Below are positions 44,203 through 57,620 of a stretch of DNA of 64,000 nucleotides, in pieces; positions within the stretch are counted from its first letter, which is position 1, and every line of letters begins with the position of its first letter. The notes below the pieces were generated by a model that saw nothing but the letters and a program-made list of their open reading frames with translations, made no database searches and was not told where the DNA came from. Position numbers and translations under genes: made by a program. This DNA is from Charina bottae. Lineage: Eukaryota > Chordata > Lepidosauria > Squamata > Charinaidae. The stretch covers positions 57,999,501 to 58,063,500 of the forward strand of contig JALMGJ010000006.1 in assembly GCA_023362775.1 (NCBI GenBank), given 5' to 3'.

Positions 44203-47200
44203 GGGGGGAGGTAGGGAGGGAATCTCCAGATGGTACATTTATGCTGTCTTCAACAATTAGACCAATACTATTTAGCTAATAGTACTGTATTTGTTATAAA
44301 GGCTTTTTATGCTGGCTTCATTTGGGATTCTATACTGAGGCTTCCAAGACATATAAGGTTACGAGGACAAACTATCATAACTTAGATTTATGAACATGAA
44401 ATTCTAGAGAAGAGAGCAATAATGCATATAAATTGCAAAAGGTGAAATTTAGCAATACTGGGGAAACTTCCTTCTTTCCTTGATTTTGGCGATCCATATG
44501 GTCTTTATACTTTGTAGTAAAACAGCATTTGCCAGTCTGATGACCTAGTGCTTTGAATGACAACTTTGAGCACTTCTGATCCTTGGTTACAGTGGCTAGA
44601 TTTAAAGGGAGCAGCAGTCCAAATCATAGGGAAGGAAGGCTCTATTGAATTCCTTGCCCTCAGTATAATTTCTTTCCAGGTTCCACATTAACCCTTCATA
44701 TTTTAATAATATTTTTCATTTCTACTTATGCAAGGTATTCATCCAAAGTAACATTACCAAAACAGCTTGTAACAGATGTATATTTTGTGAGGGAGCCCTG
44801 AATGACAGCAAATTCACAAAATTTTAAAAGTTTTCTTTCCATTTGGCAATTTCATATATATTCCACAATGATACCAAGTTTCCCTATCCCTAAAGCACTT
44901 TACAACTGAATTGCTTTTAATATAATTTGAAGCAGACTCTTCTCCAGGGCTTTCTCATCTTCCTCATTTGTTTGTTTTGACCTTGACATTTATTCAATTA
45001 GAACCAAATTGCCAGTCATGCACAACCTCTTCTATAGTCACTCTCTTCATAATGGTGAATAGGCCCCATCCAGTTAGTAATGATTTCTTTTTAAATACCT
45101 TCAGCAAAAATATTTTTAAAAATGAAGTCCCCCCCACCCCGCTCAAGCTGCTAGGGCATGCTTTGAGGAGTCTCTTATATTTTATTATGGCTTTCAATAA
45201 ATGACAAATAAAGCAGATCTGTAAGATAGGTGTTGGCAAATAAGCAAGCCAAACATGAGCTTGTCAGGTTATTTACTCAGTGTGTGTTTCTCAGTGGAAG
45301 AGGGTATCAAAGCTGGATTTGCTTCCAGGGTCAGCATGTCAGTTTCTCTGCAGCTCAACAGAAGAGAGGAGGCCACAGAATCGGAATCAGATGTCTGTCA
45401 CACACCGCGCTCTGGAAGAAAAGGACTTGTTAAGATTGTCAAGTACCATTCATAAATTTATGCCTGTGAAGTCTCTCCTTCTGGAAGAGAACCAAATAAC
45501 TCATACTTTCTGAAAATTGCTCATGACAGCTTTTCAGTCTGCTTCAGGCTGGCTCTCAATAGTGATTTGTATTTTCATATACTCCTCATACATTAAGAAA
45601 TTTACACCTGTCAGGGCCTGACAGAGAATCTCCATCCTTAACCTTTTCAGAGAGCTGGAGTTGGAGAGAAATGTTCGCTTGCAGACATTATCCAAATAAG
45701 TTTCTCTCAGAAGTACCAGTGACATAACAGGTGGAAGAATAAGAAATATGGAGCAGGCTTGTTTAGAATTTTAATAAGATAGCAAGGTCTGTACTTTTAT
45801 AAAAAGAATGGAAATTACTACATTGATCCCTGACTTCAAATTGAATCTCACACCCATCGGCTAATAATAATGGAAAAGATGTGAATAATGTTTTGAAACA
45901 TTCATTTTTCTTTCTGTTGGAAAATCATGTTCAAGTTCAAAGAAGAGTTGCGTTAAAAATGATACCTTTTATAAATTAATAGTTACATGGCTGCCACAGT
46001 TACGTTTGCTTCAAATGGAAATAATGATCACAAGAAGCTTAGAAAGGAATGAAGAACGTTGTTAATACCTTTAGCAGGGAGTAAAACCTAGATATCATTT
46101 TAAAGCCACCATTACTATTTTATGTAATTCTCTTGTATATGAAAAAATCCTCCAGGGACAATATATGGACCTTGAAGATACTGTGGTGATAAAGAGAATT
46201 ACAAAAACATCTTCTAAAAAAAGAAAAAAGCAGACAATAAATCTGTGCTCAATGTGGAATGGGCATCACACTTGTAAGGCAGAATGATAACTACTGCCCC
46301 CTTTATGATATGTTTCTTTTGCTATCCCACATCTCTTTTTCTCCCTCTTCAAACCCATCAAATCTTACCTTTTTTCTCTTACATAGAGTGATGAGCCATA
46401 AATTCTACAAAAGTCCTGAATTCCAACAAAGATAAACAAGAAATGGAACAGGTGAATTTTAGCCAGGTGGGACTGAGTGGAGGGACTACAGGGTTTTTAT
46501 AACATATGAAGAGATAGTACACAATTTTAATATTATTTGTAGCACAACATCATAAAATATACATAATGCTTTGTTACACAACCATCAATCTAGAGATCCA
46601 AGGACCTCTATTTGGAATGTTGGTGGCAACATTCTATTCTACAGACTGTCTTGTAATGCTTCAGGCTCAGTTTTACAGAGAGATGCATGGGTAATATGGG
46701 GAGTACACTATTGCAATTATTATTCTAATTTTAATTTAAACTTTAGGATACTTTTTTTAGGTGCATTCCTTCATAAAAGGGAACAAAAGAATTGAAGGAA
46801 GAACTTTATTGCACTGTTGATACTATTGGAATAGGAAACTGATTAAATAAACCTACCAAGAACACAGGCATCAGTAGTGACTCAAACCCTGTGACCTACA
46901 TACTTCCATCCAATACCAGGTTGAAAGTACAAAATGGCAAGGTTTTCAATGTGATATCACCACACATCATTTTTTGTTGCTGATATCATGGCTAGCAATG
47001 GATACTAATGACCAGGAATTAGAAATCCTCTTTTATTTCACAACTTATAAATACTGGGAATTAAACCTTTAGATTTTGAATACAAAATCAGCTATCTATT
47101 TACTAACGTATATGAAACAGAAGATATTTTGATTTTTAAAAAATTAATTATTAGTGTTTAGGATATAATTACCAATGATAATTATCTTTCATGAATCTGA

Positions 47201-48208
47201 AGAAATCTGAACACTAAATCTACTTTTAAGTATTGGTTACAGTTAGTCTACCTAAATTTCCAATTTGTAACAGATTACTCTTGACCAGTTCTTCAAATAT
47301 GGAAATATCTGAAGACATGCTTTGAAAATATCATAAAGATATCCAAATAAAACCAAACATTCAATTAAAAAATTTTAACAAGTTTTTACAAATCTATTCT
47401 TATATAAATTACACCTTGAAATAAAGAAAAATCTCAAATATTATCAAAAAGTTTTCAAATACTGAAAAATTTCTATTAATCTGTTTAAAAAGTAACACAA
47501 TCTTTTTTTAAAAATCACCCTACAATATTCCTTGTACCGTCATAATATCAAAATCCCCCTGGATATACTTAGTAAGTTTTCACTGTATTCAATTGAAATA
47601 CACAGGTTACAACCCAGCTGAGCTGAAAGCATCAAAGAAGAAGAAACTGAACCAGTTAATAAGGGGCAGAGAAGGAAATAGACTTTCATCAATGGAATAG
47701 ACACACTGGAGTACATTTTCCAAAGTCAAAGCTAGAGGCAACTTTTTCTGTTCTGGCTTGGGGATAATAACTCTGTGCCTTGAATTCAGTCTGAGTACAG
47801 TACATTCTGTGCATCCTAGGATAGTATTTATGATCAAAGCAAATAACTTCTTTCCAAAATATAGTTAAAATGCCCATCCAAATGATTTTTGTGCAGATAT
47901 AGAAACAATCAAAGATTAATGTAGAAATAGGGTAGATCAAACCTATGAGTGACCGTAAACAAAAATGATGGAGTTTACAAATAGATTCATTCATTCATAA
48001 CTGCAAAAAGCATGAGCACTAGATACATTTTTAATCACATTTTCCAATTTCTATACATTTAGTACTCAAGCTACATATTTGACCTCATACTGTATATTTA
48101 TCCAAATCATTCAAAATAAAACAATAAGAAAAAAAGAATTAAAGAGTAGACGTTGAAGGCAGAAAAGATGGTGACAGTGTCACTATATGTTCCACTGCAT
48201 TATGGAAA
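44203..48208. other. Unannotated DNA
   Basis: About 4 kb, AT-rich and complex, without recognisable repeats or coding motifs. The longest open frames are about 100 codons or less and share nothing with known families that I can see. Confidence 0.38.
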
Positions 48209-48298
48209 GCAATATAGTGCACACCCCTGCCCCCACGCGAGCCCCCGTGCTGCCGCCGCCGTTGGTGTGTCGCCAACGGCGGCACTTTGGAAAGCACT
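48209..48298. other. GC-rich patch with perfect hairpin, possible hAT end
   Basis: A CpG-rich island in AT-rich surroundings. GCCGCCGTTGG (48255-48265) and CCAACGGCGGC (48273-48283) form a perfect 11-bp stem with loop TGTGTCG. The right border CTTTGGAAAGCACTG resembles the inverse of a hAT terminus (compare the end of 37351-37675), but no left terminus or 8-bp duplication is found. Confidence 0.5.
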
Positions 48299-48347
48299 GA
48301 ACTAAAGTATGGTAAGAATGGGAATCTGTTCTTGCATCTGTACAATA

Positions 48348-48563
48348 CAGAGTGTACCAAAAATCAGGTCCCGTAGGCCAATCACAATATGTCTTGTTAA
48401 TTAATACTTTTTTTCAGAGAAATTGTTACTGTAGATAAGAATGTTCAAAGGCCATGCATCAAATGAGTAAGGAAGCATTCAGAAGAACATGGCAACCAAT
48501 TTGAACATTTAATGTAATTTATATAATAAATTGTCTATGGGGCCTGACTTTTGGTACACCCTG
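48348..48563. mobile_element. Mariner-type MITE, 216 bp, TA target
   Basis: Left end CAGAGTGTACCAAAAATCAG and right end CTGACTTTTGGTACACCCTG are inverted repeats of about 28 bp with few mismatches. TA flanks both sides (48346-48347 and 48564-48565). The interior has GCATTCAGAAGAACATGGC, possibly a scrap of transposase C-terminus, but no useful frame. Confidence 0.85.
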
Positions 48564-48565
48564 TA

Positions 48566-49443
48566 TTGCTTTAAAGAGTAAGTCTACTTTGGATTTTCAA
48601 AAGACAAGTGAACTGAGGCTAAATGGCTTTGTAGACTTTAACTGGAGTATGATACTGCTTTGGCCTGTACAATACAATTCTCTTTTTGCACCATAGCATT
48701 AGAAGCAGCCATGGGCTCAATGATAGCAAGGGTACAAATCTTGCCACAATCTAAAATAAAGGGAACTACTCCAAAACACAGGAATAGGAAACAGCCTTAA
48801 ATAAGTCATTCCACTGGTCTAGCATCAGTTGTCAAAACTAACTAGCAGCAGCTCTCTAAAATTTCAAACTGAATTTGGGGATGTTCTACACATAGACCAT
48901 TTGCTATCCCAATAGACTGAATGATACATCAAGAGGAGAACTTGTCTGGTGAAGTTGTCTACTGAAAAGTGTTAAGAAGTTCCATATCACCATTCTTTCA
49001 GCCCTGAATATGAGTCCTCAGATCTCTGATTTGGAACAAACATCTGACAGAAATTTTTTAAAGACAGTTAATACATAGGTTTAATCTGCCATAACGCACA
49101 GCTGAACAGCATGCTGAATAAGACAAATTGACAGGGCTTAATTGTTTGTCTTTGGAAGAAAGAAGCAAGGTGACCTAAGCTACTTTCGGGATACTTCTGG
49201 GAAGGAAGATAAAAGAAACTATACATTTAAGGTGGGACAATACCAAAGAAAACAAAATTCAGCATTCATATTCCTGTTTTGCCAGTGAATTGTGCATTCA
49301 AAGTAAAAAGATGAGAGGGCTGAAATATCACTATTTTGCAGGCAGCTAGCTAGAGACAATCTAAACAAATATTTGCATTCATCTGGATAAATCTAAATAA
49401 ATTACTTGCATTACAGTATTGCTGCTTATGCATAATGTTTAAT
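48566..49443. other. Unannotated DNA
   Basis: No recognised feature. Confidence 0.35.
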
Positions 49444-49454
49444 TATTACTTTCT

Positions 49455-49685
49455 ATTCCATTCCATTCCGTCGTGTCTGATTCTTGGAGACTGGCTGGAC
49501 AAGTCCCTGCAGTTTTCTTGGGAAGGTTTTTCAGAAGTGGTTTGACATTGCCTCCTTCCTAGGGCTGAGAGAATATGACTGGCCCAAGGTCACCCAGCTG
49601 GCTTTGTGCCTAAGGCGGGACTAGAATTCACAGTCTCCCAGTTTCTAGCCTGATGTAGCCTAACCGCTACACCAATCTGGTGCTC
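49455..49685 (-). mobile_element. tRNA-derived SINE, type B, 11-bp TSD
   Basis: Minus strand: head with GGTGTAGCGGTTAGGCTACA, GAATTCTAGTCCCGCC, CTTGGGCCAGTCATATTCTC, CTTGTCCAGCCAGTCTCCAA, AGAATCAGACACGACGGAAT and a GGAAT-repeat tail in place of poly(A). TATTACTTTCT is duplicated at 49444-49454 and 49686-49696. Confidence 0.94.
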
Positions 49686-49696
49686 TATTACTTTCT

Positions 49697-51190
49697 TAAA
49701 GGCCTAATAAAAAGGTGGGATGACTTAAACAAAATTATAGTTCATCAAATGTGGATACATGTTCAAATTAACATTAGATTCTGCTATACAGCAAGATTTT
49801 AACACATGAGTAATCACCTTGGTTTATAACAACTACAATGCATTATTTTTGAAGAAAAGCTAGTTTGATTATACAGTACCACCTATTGTACAGTACAATG
49901 ATCAGTTGTGCCCTGTGCTCAACCTATCAAACCTTATGTTTAACTTAAGAGAAAAAGAACAGAATGACAGGCTGTGCAACCAGCCATTCATTTCAGCAGA
50001 TACATTTCCTTCTGGAGCAATAGTTTTTGTACTGCGCTGCCATTAACTCCACTAGTAATAGAACAGATCTGTGACACGCATCAAGGCAGCTATTCCTCTT
50101 TATTGGGGAAAAGAATGGAAGACTATGTAGCTCCCCAAATCAAAGCAACTGAAGCTTACAGAAGCATCCTGTTCTATTTAGCAGAATCACTGAAATACCT
50201 GATTGGAAAAGGTCACCCCAGACTTAGAAAGGGATGAACAAACCTGTCAATTTCATTTTCCTAGTTACACTTCCAATTTCAAGATTGTTTTGACTCCTTT
50301 CTGCATGGGTCTGTGACTTCTTTAAAAACAAGTCTGCAAAAATATTTGTACAAGAATTTCTCCTTTTATGAAATTCTGAATATATGCAATTTATAGTGTT
50401 TTTCTAGAATAGTATGCAGATTCATATGTTTTATACACTTCTATAGAAATATAAAAGAAAACAAATTTTGGTATGCTATTAACATTCAAGAACTATACAA
50501 TCCCAAACCCAAGAAAATATGATACTGAAATAAAACAAGTTCATATTAAGGTTCAAACTCAACTATTCTTCTGCCCATACCTATCTGAAGATCAAAGAAC
50601 CAATCTCAGTAACAGAAGCATCATCTGCCATTTGCTGACATCTTCATGCATGGGACATACATTATCTCTTTGAGCCATGACAACTGAGAAAAGACTATCT
50701 CAACTTTATATAGGTAAATTTTTCCAAGTTGTTCCACATGAATATTTTTGAAAATGGGATATGGGCATTTTGAATTGGAAAACAAAATATATATTTTTTA
50801 TCACTACTATTATTAATAGAATGCAGAAATAATGGCAATTTAATGACATGTATCTATTAATCAAATGTCTATGGCTGCCTGTTTGTCCAAGAAACTGGGT
50901 GATGTACATAAAACAAACCCAATCCACTGAAAAGCAAAGCAAAATGAAGTCAAGGCTCCTATAAAAATATAAATTCTCCCATATAACCTGTATACACACA
51001 CCAAAGCTCCAATAAACTAACATCCTGACCCCAATATGCTGTTGAGTTCACAAAAAAAGTTCAATTTCATGGAGCGACAGTTAACAAAACAAAGAATTTC
51101 TGAAAATAAAGAGCATAGTTATGTTTAACAAACAGTAATGCTATGTGATATGTAAGATTGACAAAGAACATAAAGAGTTTGTAGCGAAAT
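49697..51190. other. Unannotated DNA
   Basis: Complex AT-rich sequence with no gene or known repeat. Confidence 0.35.
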
Positions 51191-51480
51191 TTAATGTTAC
51201 AAATGTCTTTTATTTATTTCATTTGTGTCCTGCCACAATCCATGTGACTCTCAGCAGCTTACATGATGTAAGAACTTTAAAACACCCATGATAAGTCTTA
51301 CAATACAATTGAACAATTAAAAACAAGACAGGGATATAACGCAAAAGTTTAAATGAAGCGAAATAAAAGTGCAAATAAAAGATGGCGAAGACTGGCTAAA
51401 GCATCCTCTAGGACAGCTATTTTCAGCATCTTCCTGAATGCTACCAAAGGTCTTCTCTCTACTGGGAAATTCTCATTATA
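51191..51480 (-). mobile_element. Old LINE 3' end (L2/CR1 group)
   Basis: Minus strand. The left border TTTTATTTATTTCATTTGTG with CCTGCCACAATCCATGTGAC corresponds to a LINE 3' UTR end of the 'gactctcagcagctTACA' type. The right part (CAGCATCTTCCTGAATGCTA) resembles the last codons of the ORF. It is strongly decayed. Confidence 0.4.
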
Positions 51481-54364
51481 CAATGAAAATAAAAGATAAC
51501 TAGGATGTTCGGAATTATTTTTAACCTAGGAACACATTGCCAATTTAAAATTGGGATGTAAGTTAGACAATAACTGCCCTTCCCATGTAAATGAGATTGT
51601 TAAGATATGAGATTTTCTATAGATTTCTTTTTTTGAGACTGGGCATGCCTGCAAGTAAGACTTTCAGATAATTTAACTGCAATCCATGTGTAAGAAGTTT
51701 CTATTTTCATTTCAAAATAAGTCCTTCTACCTTTATTGGAAGATAAAAACCACATAGACAGTACCATAAGGCCTGAGTCACCCATAAGCATGGAAATTCC
51801 TTCCAGTGTTTTAAGTATCACTGATACCTGAGCTCCACTTTGGGTGTTAATTTTATTTTTCTTTGGTACAGCCATATGATTTTTAAAAAGACACACCTTT
51901 CATTGATGCTTACTTTGGTTGGTACAATAGTACACAGAACTCAAATTTAATACAGAACATGATCTTTTCACCTGTAAGAGACTGGGCAGCAAAGTTGCAA
52001 CTAAAATATAGCCAAGCTACTTCGGCACTGATCTGAATCAAATGACTGGGTGTATATATACAGGCTAGGAACGTCTTTATTTAAATTGTATTCCTTCTTA
52101 TGTCATGCTTGGCTTTTAAAAGGCCAGTTGTCAGTTTCTTTTGTGGGATGGGGGTTGGAGGTATGAGTAGTAACTTCAACAATGACCTTACAGTCTTCCT
52201 GGTACCTGGAGTTGAAGGAACATTCCATTGAAGGAGACAGCAAGTAGCAAGTTTTGAAGTCACATGGATACAAAAATAACAGGTGGTGCAAAGATATGAA
52301 AGCTCGGGAAAAGAGGACATTTTTTTTCTCTTCCTTGGAACAGAATCCTTTGCTATGCTCCTCTCTTTGAAGAAATGGATCTGGTTTTCACTTCATTTTA
52401 AATATATATTTGAACTCTTTTACTCTTCAAAAATGGTCTCTAAAATAACAGAATGATTGTGCTGCAGAGAAGCAATATTTTTTGTCTTCAGAGGGTAATG
52501 GCATCTTCAGAAGAGAATTCAAACACTATACAATGCAACACAATTCATGTCTACCCTACTTTCCACCCTCTAGGCTTCGTGACAAGGACTGTAAAAACAG
52601 ATAACATGCACACATGGTCCAAATTCTTTTTCAGTGGCGTATGCTTTATTACAGGGTTTCCATTTTAATTTGGATTGAAATTGTGATATTGTGCAGATAT
52701 AGCCTTTCTCCTATAGAAGATTTCCTCTGTACAAGCTGGATATTTATACAACCAGTTTGACAGCTTCTCCCACAGTTCTGTATATACTCAATGCAAAGGT
52801 ATAGTTAACTACTGAAATACATTTTATAAATCATTGCATCTCTGTTTTGACTATAAGAACATGATTATGAGAAGTTCTTTGATCCAGTTGGAAATACAGC
52901 TTCTACCTTTTCTTGACTGCTATTTATGCTCTGTCAGATCTAGCAATGCCCATTTTCTTGCTAAAATCCTTACAAAAAGAAACAAGCTAACAAAAAAAAG
53001 GAAACATTGTGGTCTATTCAATTAAACATAGTAAAACTTTAAATCCTACCTAAAATAGGTCATGGTAAAAGCAGTACTTTTACATTGTCCAGTACACAAT
53101 ATATTTACAGGAAAATTGCCAGAAACTCTTCAGCTGTATCTGAACTCAACCTAATATTTAGATGCAGCCATATATTACTGCTGATAATGTGATGTCAGTG
53201 AATAGATTGGAATTTTTCACTGTCCTTTATCAAGATAAATTGTTCTGTCAATAGCAAATGGCTGCCAAGTATTAACACTCTGCACACTATATGACTTTTC
53301 ATTCCAAGCAAAAATTGTATTTAATGCTTTTGCACAAAATCTATGGCCGTGACTATCCCTATTACCTATTTAACTACCTTTTAAAAGGAGGATTTATTTC
53401 TGCAAATTAGGACCAGAGTAACATGATGGTAACATGCATCATAAACTTTAAGTCAATACAAAGCAAGACACTTGCAATTTGAATGGGGAAATACCTGATA
53501 CTCATCACTTGGCCATCCAATAATCTTATCAAGCTATGATGAGCGCAGCTGCTTAGAGAAGAACTTTATTTTGGCCTTCCTCCATCTCTACGACCATAGT
53601 GTCCCACAGTAGCAATTTCCTCATTGGTCTGTTACATTCAATAGGTATTCTAGTAATTGGCTATTTCACACTTGTAAAGCTTGAACTGGCAGAGTGCAAA
53701 GGCCAGGCATCTAGGCTGTCAGGGTCCAGCAACCTGGTCATTCATCAATTATCACAGTCTTTTACAAGAATGAGAACATCTTCTGACATTGTCAGGGCTT
53801 GCATCAACTGTGATGCCGGCATAATTCAACCAAAAAAATGTATGAACTTCTCATTTGAGAAACAAGGAAGTTTGACAAATCTGATTGTTATCTGGCACAT
53901 ATTTAGAATTGGAAGAAGAGGCAGTCGAAAGAAGGGTTTTTATTCTTAGAGGATAGTTCTGCTGGTTTCTACAGCCACCTGCTGTCCTACCACTCCTATA
54001 GCAATGTTCAGATAAGAAACGTTGTCCAGGAAAATCCTGGGATTACACTGAGAAAAGCATTACACTACGAAAGCATAAACACATTTTTTGTAGTATGTAA
54101 GCTCAGTTACAAAATATCTATAATGTTACACTATTTCAACCATATATTTCCCCTACCTTTATAACACCAGCATTACTAAACATTAATGACATCAAGAATG
54201 CTTTTGTAGCAGAGATTTGAAACCAGATAATTAAAAAGCTTTGTTAGTTTAACCATGGCTAGCTTAACTATGTTTAACTTTGTTATCTTTGTAATGCTTA
54301 ACGTTAATTACTGCAAGTAAGAGCAGACCTTTAGGAAAAGGTCAGAGAATGCTCACAATGAGTG
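51481..54364. other. Unannotated DNA
   Basis: About 2.9 kb without recognisable TE or coding motifs. An open frame of 116 codons at 53599-53949 (+) has no family resemblance and no splice or promoter context that I can support. Confidence 0.38.
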
Positions 54365-56080
54365 TATGGGAATCACAGAATCATAGAATTGTGGAGTAGG
54401 AAGGGACTACAAGGATGATCAATCTAACCCTGTGCTATCTGCAGGAAAACCAATGAAACCATCTTCAAGTCTTCTTAAAAATCTCCAAGATAGAAAGCCT
54501 ACAAACTCTATAGAAAGACTGTTCTACTATTGTATAGAATTTACAGTCAGGAAGTTTTTCTATTATAATTAAACAAAATATGAGTAGCTACAACTTTTAC
54601 CCATTATTTCTGGTCTTAGCTTCTGTGGCAGTGGAAATAGTTCCAAATCATCTTTCCTATGTGACCCTTTTATGTCCCTGAACACTGATACCATGTCTCC
54701 CCTCAGTCATCTTTTCTTCAGATCAAGCATTCCACATTCCTCAGCCTGTCCTCAGGCTGTTCTCAAATCCTGTTCTCAAATCCCTCTATCATCTTTGTCT
54801 ACCTCCTCTGAACCTGTTCTAATATGTCAATACACTTTTGGAAATATAATGCCCAGAATCATACACAGCACTCCTAGTGTACTCTCACCTCTGGGAATAA
54901 AGGAAACTAAGGACTTCCCACATATTTGATACGATGCTTCCTCAAATGCAGCCCAGAACTCATTAGCCCTCCCAGCAGCTGTCTCATACTGCCATCTCAT
55001 CTTCAGATTGATTGATTGATTGATTGATTGATTCATTCATTCATTCATTCATTCATTCATTCAATTTATCACTGCCCACTCCCCCAAGGAGTTGTTGTCA
55101 ATGGCCACATGCAATTCCTTCTCCAATATAACATTTCTAAGCCACAAATTGTCCAATTTGTACATGCATTCTATATTTTTCCTCCCAACTTACATTTCTT
55201 CCTGTTGAAGGGCATCTTGTTCCTTTCACCCACTCATCCCATCTATCCAGATTAGATTGCAATCTCATTCTGTCTTTCTTGGTGTTGGCCAGACACCAAT
55301 TTTGTGTCACACACAAATTTAATAAGCAGACTATCAATCCTATTATCCAGGTCATTAATTTAAATGATGAATAATACTGGCCCAAAGGCAGATCCCTGTG
55401 GGACCCCATTGGTTACTGCTCTCTATCTAAATGTACAGCCATCAATGCTGACTCTGAGTTTGGTTAGTCAACCAGAGACTCAGAGCTTCTCTCTCAAAGA
55501 TAATTGAGAGAAGCTCTGACAGATTTTCAACCTGCTCTCTCAGTACCCTAGGGTGCATTTCATCAGAGTCTGGGGAGTTGAAGGCATTCAAACTAACTAG
55601 AAGTTCCTTTACAACATCCTTACTGACCTGCATTCTCCCCTCTTGTGTTCATTCCAGTCTATACCATCAAAACTACCATCTCCTTTGGATGAAAAGACAG
55701 AGGCAGGCTGGGAGTTTGAGTTCCTCTGCTTTCTTTTGGTCATCTGTTAAAATTTCTCCATCTAGAGTAAACAACAAGCCCACTGCCTCTTTTGTTTTTC
55801 TCTTGCTGGTAATATGTTTGAAGAATTCTTTTTTGTTGGATTTAGCCTTTGCCTTCCTGACCACAATCTTACATTTCTGGGCTGAAGCTTTGTAGACTTC
55901 CTTGGTTATTATCCCTGTCTTCCATTTCCAATAAGCATCATTCTTTAGTCTCAGCTCCTTTGTGAGCTGCCTGTTCAACCATACTGGCTCCTTTAGAAGC
56001 CCCCAAATTTTCTTCCTCACGGTATTGTTTGAGATTACGTGATCCTTAATTGCAGTTTCAAGAAGTTTAACCACCCTCCC
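54365..56080 (-). pseudogene. CR1-type LINE relic (ORF2 to 3' end)
   Basis: Minus strand. The upstream end (56074-55675) reads LKEPVWLNRQLTKELRLKND, VRKAKAKSNKKEFFKHITSK and TDDQKKAEELK, the linker between endonuclease and RT of CR1 ORF2. Next (55633-55445) comes DEMHPRVLREQVENLSELLS and IIFEREAL. Then about 55360-55200 encodes a decayed IDSLLIKFxxDTKL box, where CR1 has FADDTKL, and LDRWDEWV. The rest runs to the 3' end at 54365-54400, where AATCACAGAATCATAGAATTG is the typical CR1 3' block. Frameshifts, stops and an inserted microsatellite with an L2-like scrap (about 55007-55090) mark it as old. Confidence 0.8.
55007..55063. repeat. (ATTG)n then (ATTC)n microsatellite
   Basis: Six ATTG units pass into eight ATTC units. 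The following AATTTATCACTGCCCACTCC resembles the first bases of the L2 3' UTR (compare 3605-3635), so the array may have grown from the tail of a very short L2 insert in the CR1 relic. Confidence 0.9.
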
Positions 56081-57240
56081 CCCCCCCCCGCCCCAGTGTT
56101 TTCTTTACTATTTCTCTTAGTTTTTAAAATTGTCCTCTCTAATATCCATGGCTTCTGGTTGATGTTTTTTAACCAAGTTTTTCTTAAAAGAAATAAGTTG
56201 AACAATGTGCAGTCACTTACACTCAGTTTCCAGTACTTTAATATCTTCAGTCAACTCTTCCCTCTTAGTAAGGAACAAATCCAAGGTAGCAGATTCCCTT
56301 TCTTTGAAAAAGAAAATAAATCACCAAGAGTAGTCAAGAGTGGCTGGAATCTGTGAACCCAGATGCTGCATTATATTCCAGGCAGACCATTGGTTCTTCT
56401 AGTTTAGTATGTCAGTCAGTATAGGTTTTAACCATTATATGGTAGCAGGTCCTCATTTTACATTAGATTGTTTTGCAGATGTATCTGATGATGCTAAGGA
56501 TTGAATCTGGGGCATTTTGCATAGAAAGCATGTATTCTACTACTGACTGACATCATATCACTATGAAGAAGGAAACTTAAAGATGGCAAACAAGTTAAAT
56601 AACATTTAACACAATCTTGAAATATGAAATATTTGAAATATGAAAACAGTCTTAGAATCATAAACATTAATATTTTCATTTTAAGAACCCTTAACCATAA
56701 AACAGCCTGTGTTTGAAATCATCATGCTAAGCCATTGCCCATTATACCCATGGAGTGTTTTAAACATAGTTTAAAGATAGTTTATTAAACAAGCCATAGT
56801 GGTCTTCTCAAACATAACTGTAAGCTATAAACTATAGTTACAAACCATAATATCAGATACACACTGTACTTAGCCAAACAAAATCACATTATAGCATGGT
56901 ATAATTTGTAAACCCAATCACAGAATCAGAATAGTAATGTCATGCTAAAAGAGCATTACCTAAAGGACCTTGGGAGATGAAGACAGTGAAGAGATACCTA
57001 GAGTGTTGGTGAAGGAAAAGATGCATGAAACTGCTGGGGAAGCCATCTATCAATATGAGGTATCATCATCATCATCAAGTTTATTACATCCCTAAGGCCA
57101 GATATAATCAAAATATCTAATAACAGCAATACAGTGATGATACTCAGTTACATCACCATCTCAAGGCAGACTGGGATTGCTTTGCCCAGCTACAGCTGGT
57201 ATACCATTGTGGGACAATGGACTCTACATAAGGATTTGAA
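56081..57240. other. Unannotated DNA
   Basis: A C run lies at about 56078-56089. About 57064-57130 ((ATC)n then AAGTTTATTACATCCCTAAG) looks like a minus-strand LINE 3' tail. Nothing else is recognised. Confidence 0.38.
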
Positions 57241-57620
57241 AATGACTTAGAAGCTTCAACCTGTTCAGCATCCAGGGAAGGTATGGAGAACTGAAGATGG
57301 CTCTGCAAAAGCAGAGCCGATAACCACGGCAAACACCAAGGAACGGGTTAGTAGACTGGTTCCTTGGAACCTCTCCAGATAAGGAGAGGACGGGAGATCA
57401 CCCACATGTGCTCCGGACAGCTTCTCCTCACAAAAAGACCACAGGACAGCGGTTTTCCATAGGTTTGAGAACCAGGAGATGATGGGATCGGCCATCTTGC
57501 TCGCAACCGTGGTGGAATGAAGAGGTTGGGTTGTTTTTAATTAGTTATTTTTGTTTTGACTGTAAACTGCCTTGAATCTGAGGAATTAGGATACACATCC
57601 ATCCCTTTACACCAATAAAA
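57241..57620 (+). other. GC-richer unit ending in AATAAA, possible unclassified retroelement fragment
   Basis: The unit is more GC-rich than its flanks. It holds the short inverted repeat GGCTCTGC...GCAGAGCC near 57299-57318 and the imperfect inverted pair TCTCCAGATAAGGAGA near 57374. It ends with a LINE-UTR-like TGTAAACTGCCTTGAATCTG and AATAAA at 57614-57619. The minus strand has 77 open codons without family resemblance. I cannot classify it. Confidence 0.3.

Noticed and set aside
53599..53949. 116-codon plus-strand frame as a possible host exon
   Set aside because: No recognisable domain or credible splice context. It could only be rescued by transcript or conservation data.
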